This document shows, piece after piece, positions 58,727 to 64,000 of a DNA stretch of 64,000 bases. How positions within the stretch are numbered: position 1 is the first letter of the stretch; each line of letters begins with the position of its first letter. Position numbers and translations under genes: made by a program. Under the pieces are notes generated by a model. It was not told the DNA's origin, did not search any database, and was given only the letters and a program-made list of their open reading frames with translations. This DNA is from Smallanthus sonchifolius (Eukaryota > Streptophyta > Magnoliopsida > Asterales > Asteraceae), in NCBI GenBank assembly GCA_023525975.1, contig CM042023.1, positions 14,024,501 to 14,088,500 of the forward strand. The letters are read 5' to 3'.

Positions 58727-58934
58727 ACCGTTGGCCATCTGGTGTAATGCTAGCCTCAAGACTTCCTATAGTGGAGGTCGTGAGTTCGAATCCTGGCAAA
58801 AGTAAAAAAGGGGTCTGTGGCCAGGTTAAGGGGTTTACCCAGTTAGGGGGTTCATCCTGGGGAGGGATGTTCTAGGTGTTGCCCCGGATAAACTCAATTA
58901 TTCTAAAATATATAGGTGTTGCCGTTAAAAAAAA
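58727..58934 (+). mobile_element. SINE, cluster member 2
   Basis: The target duplication AGAGTAGTTATGG lies at 58714-58726 and 58935-58947. The B-box is GAGTTCGAATCC near 58782, and the tail TTGCCGTTAAAAAAAAA ends it. Its left duplication overlaps the right duplication of the preceding SINE, so it inserted beside or into that site. Confidence 0.85.
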
Positions 58935-58949
58935 AGAGTAGTTATGGTC

Positions 58950-59695
58950 GGGCTATGGACGGACTGATCATTTAAATACTCCGTAACATTTTGTTTCTAA
59001 ACCTTTAGAATATTTGGTTCTTAGTCAATGGCTCACCAAGTTGTTATTGGCAAGAGAGCAAGCTGTAATGAATAAGATTAAAGATGAAGAAACACAAAGG
59101 ACGCTTCACATGCAAGTGGGGGCAACCAACTTGCATTATTTTCTTTCTTATTTTTTTAAAAGAAAGATTTACAAAATTTATTTCTTATCTGGAAAGGAAA
59201 CTGAAAAATCGAAATGGAGACTAGAAAATCGCATGATTTCATGATCCAAATCGTTTGATTTTGGTGACGTGTCAACTTCCTTTAAAGGGATATCATAGAT
59301 TTCCCCACTAGCCATTGCAAATTACAAGAAACAATTAAATCATAGGTTGTTCAAAGAAGCCTAACCTTTAGGGATATGAGAATGTTGAGGAAATGGATGT
59401 AATAATCATTCGAAAACTCCTCTAATGATATCCATATGTAAGCATCTGGGCTCCAAAGATGCTAACCGACGATCATGAAACAAGAAACCAAGCTTCAAAC
59501 CGAGAACTCGTTCTCCTTTGCAACTCATAAAATTCGGCCCTAGGAGGGTATGTGGATTTCGAAATTCTCAATGAGAATGGGATGAAAATTCTTAAACCAT
59601 AAGGCTCGTATTTAAACTAGTCACATACGAAATAAATAGTCTTAAGATAATCATAGTTTTATCCCTTAATTCTTAAGTATCTCTATCTTAAGAGT
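58950..59695. other. Non-coding spacer within the SINE cluster
   Basis: No gene is supported; the short open frame at 59014-59244 has no family resemblance. Confidence 0.5.
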
Positions 59696-59715
59696 TTAAG
59701 AATCCTTATCCCTAT

Positions 59716-59851
59716 TATGGGTCTAGCTTACATGGTAGAGGCACAATGCCTCTTAGGTGGATGTCATGGGTTCTATCCCCGGCAAAAGGTGTTCTGGTGT
59801 AATTTAGGAGTAAAATTAGTAGGTGTGTACATTCGCCGTTCATAAAAGAAG
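59716..59851 (+). mobile_element. SINE, cluster member 3
   Basis: The target duplication GAATCCTTATCCCTAT lies at 59700-59715 and 59852-59867. The tRNA-like head has TAGCTTACATGGTAGAGGCA and the B-box-like GGGTTCTATCCCCGG; the tail is short and A-rich. Confidence 0.82.
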
Positions 59852-59878
59852 GAATCCTTATCCCTATCAAATAGGATT

Positions 59879-59947
59879 AGAGGTGGCAGAATTATCTAGG
59901 TGTTAGCTCATTCTATAGTAGATAATATAGATGTTGCTGCTAAAAAA
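59879..59947 (+). mobile_element. 5'-truncated SINE, cluster member 4
   Basis: The target duplication ATCAAATAGGATT lies at 59866-59878 and 59948-59960. The 69-bp body resembles the 3' half of member 2 (CTAGGTGTT, ATAGATGTTGC, TAAAAAAA), with no A or B box. Confidence 0.75.
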
Positions 59948-59960
59948 ATCAAATAGGATT

Positions 59961-62067
59961 GGGATAATAAGATTTGTCTCATTCGATCGACTTCCATCAA
60001 CTATGATTTGTTTATAAATAGTGTTCATGAAGAATACATAGAATACACAAAACCATACACCCCATGATAACCACATATGATGTAATATATATTGATTGAG
60101 GAAAAAGTCATGAATCGAGTTTGTATCATAAAATTGTGTTGAAACATGTGTTCTTTTTTATTATTATGTAGGTGCATATCTTGTATTTACATGTTTAGTT
60201 TGTTACTTGAGAATATGCATGTGTGTGATTTTTTTTTTAAATGTTTTGATTCATCATTAGGATTTAATAGCTAAACAAGATTGTATTATAAAAAAATTAT
60301 TGTATGTATATGATGTATCAAAATATTATTGAATTTTAATTTATTATGAAATCGAGAAATTTATAGTCCATGCATATGTGAATATCCGTATCTAATATAT
60401 AATTTTGTTTTGTCATGTATTCTTTGTACCATGCATATGTGCATGACAATGGATATTTTTACAAGAAGTTTTTTTGTTTTGTTTCGACTAACATGCACAT
60501 GCGCATCTCAATAAATATCGTCAAAAGTCTTATTGTGTAGAGTTTGACCTCAAATTTTAGTTTTGTTGGCTTTAGGTAGTAATTTTTTTATTTGTTCCGA
60601 CTAAATTATTCATGTCACTAACTTGTTTAACTAACATGCGTATGTGTGTCGCAAAAATCGTATCATTAGAAACCTGTCATTGTGAAAAGGAAAAATGAGA
60701 AAAAAAAGATAAGGTTATAGATAAATTAAATTAATTACAGAAATTAAAAATCAATATTTTTATATTTGTACTAATTTTATTTAATTTTTAAGTGTCATTT
60801 ATAATAATAAATGCGTGGCCAAAATTTGGTTTTTTGGTTTACGAGTTCACACACACACACACACACACACCATAGTCGGAAACCCGCGCGATGCGACGAC
60901 GAAGATAATTTACAATGCGTTACTCGTTTTATGTTAGTTTATTAATCATCTCGTGATAAAGATAATAAAAGTTAGGAAGAGAATGAAGTGACCAATCATA
61001 TAAACCTCTTATGTAGATTAAAGCAAGATACATAATTATTTATATGATTCTCACAATTATCCGCTTAAAATTTATTATGCATCTTATGGTCGCTTTTTTA
61101 AACATATAAGGCTTATTTTTGTTAAAATCAAACCCATTTATGAATCCATCTTCATTTAGATCCCTTTTATTTGAATTTTGAATCTCCTTCAATTGAATCA
61201 CCCCTTTATACTTTGAGTATTGTACCTCAAGCATTAAAAGTTGTAAAACTCTTGAATTTAAGAGTTTTTGGGGAAAATGACCTTTTTGCTCCTCTAATAT
61301 GTATTATATAGTATTATGTATGTGGAGAGATACGTTCTTTTAAGAACCAACAATGTGTTTAGAACTTCGTAACTGTACTAACAGTTACATTATTTATTAT
61401 ATAAATTGATTAGAATTCATGTAAATTTTAATATGTTTAAAGTTTGGTTTTATAAAACATGGTATTTTTAATCGTTATATATACACAAATATATGCACAA
61501 TTTTATATTTTTTTTAAATGAAGGAGATAAAACATATTAAGAGTACATAGAGATAAATAAAACATTGTTTTTTAGTTTTATGTTTTTCATTGAAATGATA
61601 TGTACACGTTTTATGCGGTTCTCTCAATTCTCAACATATGGTTGATTCTAAAAAAAAACGTGTCCATATATAAATATGTGGTAATGTTTATTATAAAACA
61701 CTAAATTATTGCGAGTATAAAAATAACAAACTTAAATCGTTTAATTTTTTTTGTCAATAACATATTTTTAACTTTTGTATTTTTCTTACATACAAAGGTG
61801 TATTTTAATTACATAAAACCATCAAACTAATATGTTCATACATTTTATTTAATTTTTAACTCTTACCTATAAATGTGTATGTTATTTGAATGTAATGTAA
61901 CTTAGACATATGTAGGTTCTATATATAAATAAAATTAGTTTAATTTTTTTTTGAATTTAAGAAGAGATAAATAAACCATTACATTTCAACCATTTTAAAA
62001 TTGAAAAAATGAATGATTTATTTTGTTTTAAGTGTTTTCACAACATTAATTAGCGTGTTGCATAAAA

Positions 62068-62112
<45 letters not shown>

Positions 62113-62200
62113 AGTAAATATATTATATAATTTTTCGGAACAAGTCCTACTTGTCGTTCATTTAGTTTCTGACATCAAATAAATATCGCATATTTCACAT
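59961..62200. other. AT-rich non-coding region, no gene seen
   Basis: No gene is supported. It includes a (CA)n run at 60849-60871 next to GC-rich Helitron-like sequence (CCCGCGCGATGCGACG near 60884) and an (AT)n run at 62073-62107. Confidence 0.5.
60849..60871. repeat. (CA)n microsatellite
   Basis: An uninterrupted CA run directly followed by CATAGTCGGAAACCCGCGCG. Confidence 0.95.
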
Positions 62201-62218
62201 TATTATTATTATTATTAT

Positions 62219-63422
62219 TAGTAAATTATAAATTTCGTTATTTATGTTTATATCATTTTTTAGTTTATGTTCTTTAGCCTAAAAAATATCATAGATCATC
62301 CTTTACATTTATCTTTTTTGCAGTTTACGTCCTTTAGCCTAACTGCACTAACTTTTTCAGTTAACTCCAATCATGTGCCTTGCACATGAGGGTGTTTTGG
62401 TATTTTACTCACAAAAATTGCAGCACCATGGAACTACCACCACCACCGCCCCCACCTGCCACCACCACCCCCACCTGCCACCACCCTCCACCATTGTCAA
62501 CACCATCACTGCCATCATAAGCAACCACTACCCTTCATCGTCTACGACCACCACCAGGCCCTACCGGTTTTTCTTGCCAGCGACAACCACCGCCACCGCC
62601 ATACACTAGCCACCACCTGCAACTATCACCACGAAACCCTAGCTTCCTTAATCGACCACCACCGCTATACACCAGCCACCACACCACGAAACCCTAGCTT
62701 CCTTAATAGACCACCACCGCCACACCCCAGGCCCCTCCCTTATTACCTTCACCATCTTTCACCACCACACCCACCAACCACGCCATCCCCAAATCTAAAC
62801 CCTAGTTTTTCTACCCAACGACAACCATCGCCACCGCCATACACCTGCCACCACCTGCTTTTTCTAGCCAGCGACAACCACCGCTACCGGTTCTGATGAC
62901 CGTAAAATATCACTGAATAGATCAGATCTGAACGCCGATGACTCCAGATCGAGCTCCGGTATCTCGCCGGTGATAACCACAGAAAATCCAGATCAGATAT
63001 GAACGGTGGAGTCGAAGATGGTGGTTAGATGGTGGTTGCAAAGATGGTGGTGGTGCTCGTGGTTGCCCGAGGTTGGGTTGGTGGTTGGCTGATGGTGGTG
63101 GTTGGCTGGTGGTGGAGAAAAGGTAGAGAGAAAGAGAGAGGGAGTTCAGAGAGAGAGAGATGAGAGTTGAGAGAGAGTGAGGGGGTTATCTTTATATATA
63201 TTTTTTAATTTTAGAAAAAAAATTTTGTGAGTAAAAAGACCAAAACATTCTCATGTGCAAGACACATTACTAGAGTTAACTGAAAAATTTAACGCTCGTT
63301 AGGCCAAAGTACGTGAACTGCAACAAATTTAAATGTAAAGGATGATCTCTTATATTTTTTAGGCTAAAGAACAATATCTGAAAAAGTATATAAACATAAA
63401 TGACGATTTCTGTAATTTACTC
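62219..63422. mobile_element. Non-autonomous Mutator-like element with long inverted repeats
   Basis: The left end TAGTAAATTATAAATTTCG and the right end read inward GAGTAAATTACAGAAATCG are matching termini. Inverted homology continues for about 200 bases (TTCTTTAGCCTAAAAAATAT, CATCCTTTACATTTA, AGTTAACTC). The flanks are both (ATT)n, so the target duplication cannot be separated from the microsatellite. The interior is CCACCACC-rich on the left, GGTGGT-rich on the right, and GA-rich near the right end. Its termini resemble those of the element at 28444-36280. Confidence 0.75.
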
Positions 63423-63534
63423 TATTATTATTATTATTATTATTAAATGAATTACACAAATACCATCACAACATGTTTCTTCTGTCCCTATTAGTGTACC
63501 CAAATCTAAAGTAAATAATTTTTTTTGAACAAAT

Positions 63535-64000
63535 AGGGTCTGATTGGTATGGGGTAATGGAATGGACGAGAGAATGGAATGAGCGAGGTAATGGAATGAA
63601 CAAAGGAATTAAATGAACCATTCCATTTCATTGTCTTATTTGGTTACCATGAGGGAATGGAATAAATCATTATTTTATGTTGTTTGGTAGGCTAGAATAA
63701 ACGAAAGAATAAAATCGGTGGTGAGTAACGATGGTGGTGGTGGGTGGCGGTATTGGGTGGTGGTGGTGATGGCGGCGACGGTGGGTGGTGGGAGGTGGTG
63801 GTGGTGGGAGGTGGCGGTGGGTGGCGGCGCGATGGTGGTGTAGGTGAGAGATGGTTGTGGGTGGCGGTGGTGGTAGGAGGGTGTGGTGGTGATGAAGGGT
63901 GAAAGAGGGGATGTAATAAAAAAAAACAAGGGGGTGGATGGAATGAATTTGAGGTATTTAGAGAGAATGACATTTCTTGTGGAATGGGTGATTCCATTCC
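63535..64000. mobile_element. MITE of the GGAATGG type, partly outside the window
   Basis: It starts near 'tctgattggtatggggtaatg' and carries many GGAATGGAATG motifs and a second TTTGGTTACCATGAGGGAATGG copy. The interior is GGTGGT-rich. The window ends within GGGTGATTCCATTCC. It is related to the sequence at 40537. Confidence 0.5.

Noticed and set aside
62373..62609. Thr/Pro-rich open frame inside the terminal Mutator-like element
   Set aside because: It is a (CCA)n low-complexity translation. It could be captured DNA, but no parent gene can be recognised.
63675..63997. Two overlapping Pro/His/Thr-rich open frames on the minus strand
   Set aside because: They are translations of a GGTGGT-rich low-complexity MITE interior; no real protein features.

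Overview
This window is plant nuclear DNA. It is AT-rich, has intron-bearing genes with GT/AG junctions and plant-type products, and is packed with nested transposable elements. A eudicot is clear; an Asteraceae origin (lettuce, sunflower or chrysanthemum relatives) is my impression from the repeat types and is not proven here.

Four host genes can be assembled exon by exon. They are a rhomboid intramembrane protease on the + strand (4494-6842, 5 exons, 330 aa), a cytochrome P450 of the CYP87 type on the - strand (8513-11032, 9 exons, 492 aa), a UBA/UIM/UBX protein of the PUX8/9 type on the + strand (38301-47391, 10 exons, 454 aa), and an MBOAT lysophospholipid acyltransferase of the LPLAT1/LPCAT type on the + strand (48682-52060, 8 exons, 462 aa). 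All four give uninterrupted reading frames across consistent splice sites. They appear functionally unrelated.

Most of the rest is mobile DNA. The centrepiece is a family of large Mutator-like elements present as two copies, A (12821-18641) and B (28649-35253). Each copy carries two genes on the + strand. The first encodes a transposase with a FAR1-type DNA-binding domain, a MULE DDE core, a SWIM-like zinc finger and a C-terminal OTU cysteine-protease domain. The second resembles the ORF-1 protein of Athila retrotransposons. Every non-coding part of both copies is studded with paired 17-bp palindromes of the form CTATACG-NNN-CGTATAG, including both subterminal regions, the gap between the genes and the leader intron of the second gene. 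Copy A has a perfect 9-bp target duplication. Copy B sits inside another Mutator-like element (28444-36280), also with a perfect 9-bp duplication, which carries a captured 5' fragment of an LPEAT2-like acyltransferase gene. Both A and B are broken by stops, frameshifts and, in A, a deletion through the transposase core.

Other mobile DNA includes a decayed Ty3/gypsy chromovirus-like element in an intron of the UBX gene, itself interrupted by a 532-bp element with an 8-bp duplication. There are also hAT-like elements with 8-bp duplications (22308-23631 and 57718-58399, plus a weaker one at 54452-55431), two copies of a 330-bp tRNA-derived SINE, a cluster of four other SINE insertions at 58.6-59.9 kb, Helitron 3' ends with an RPA-like remnant, and several MITEs. 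The stretches 1-4490, 6843-8512, 18651-20690, 36290-38300, 52820-54450 and 59960-62210 hold no gene I can support.
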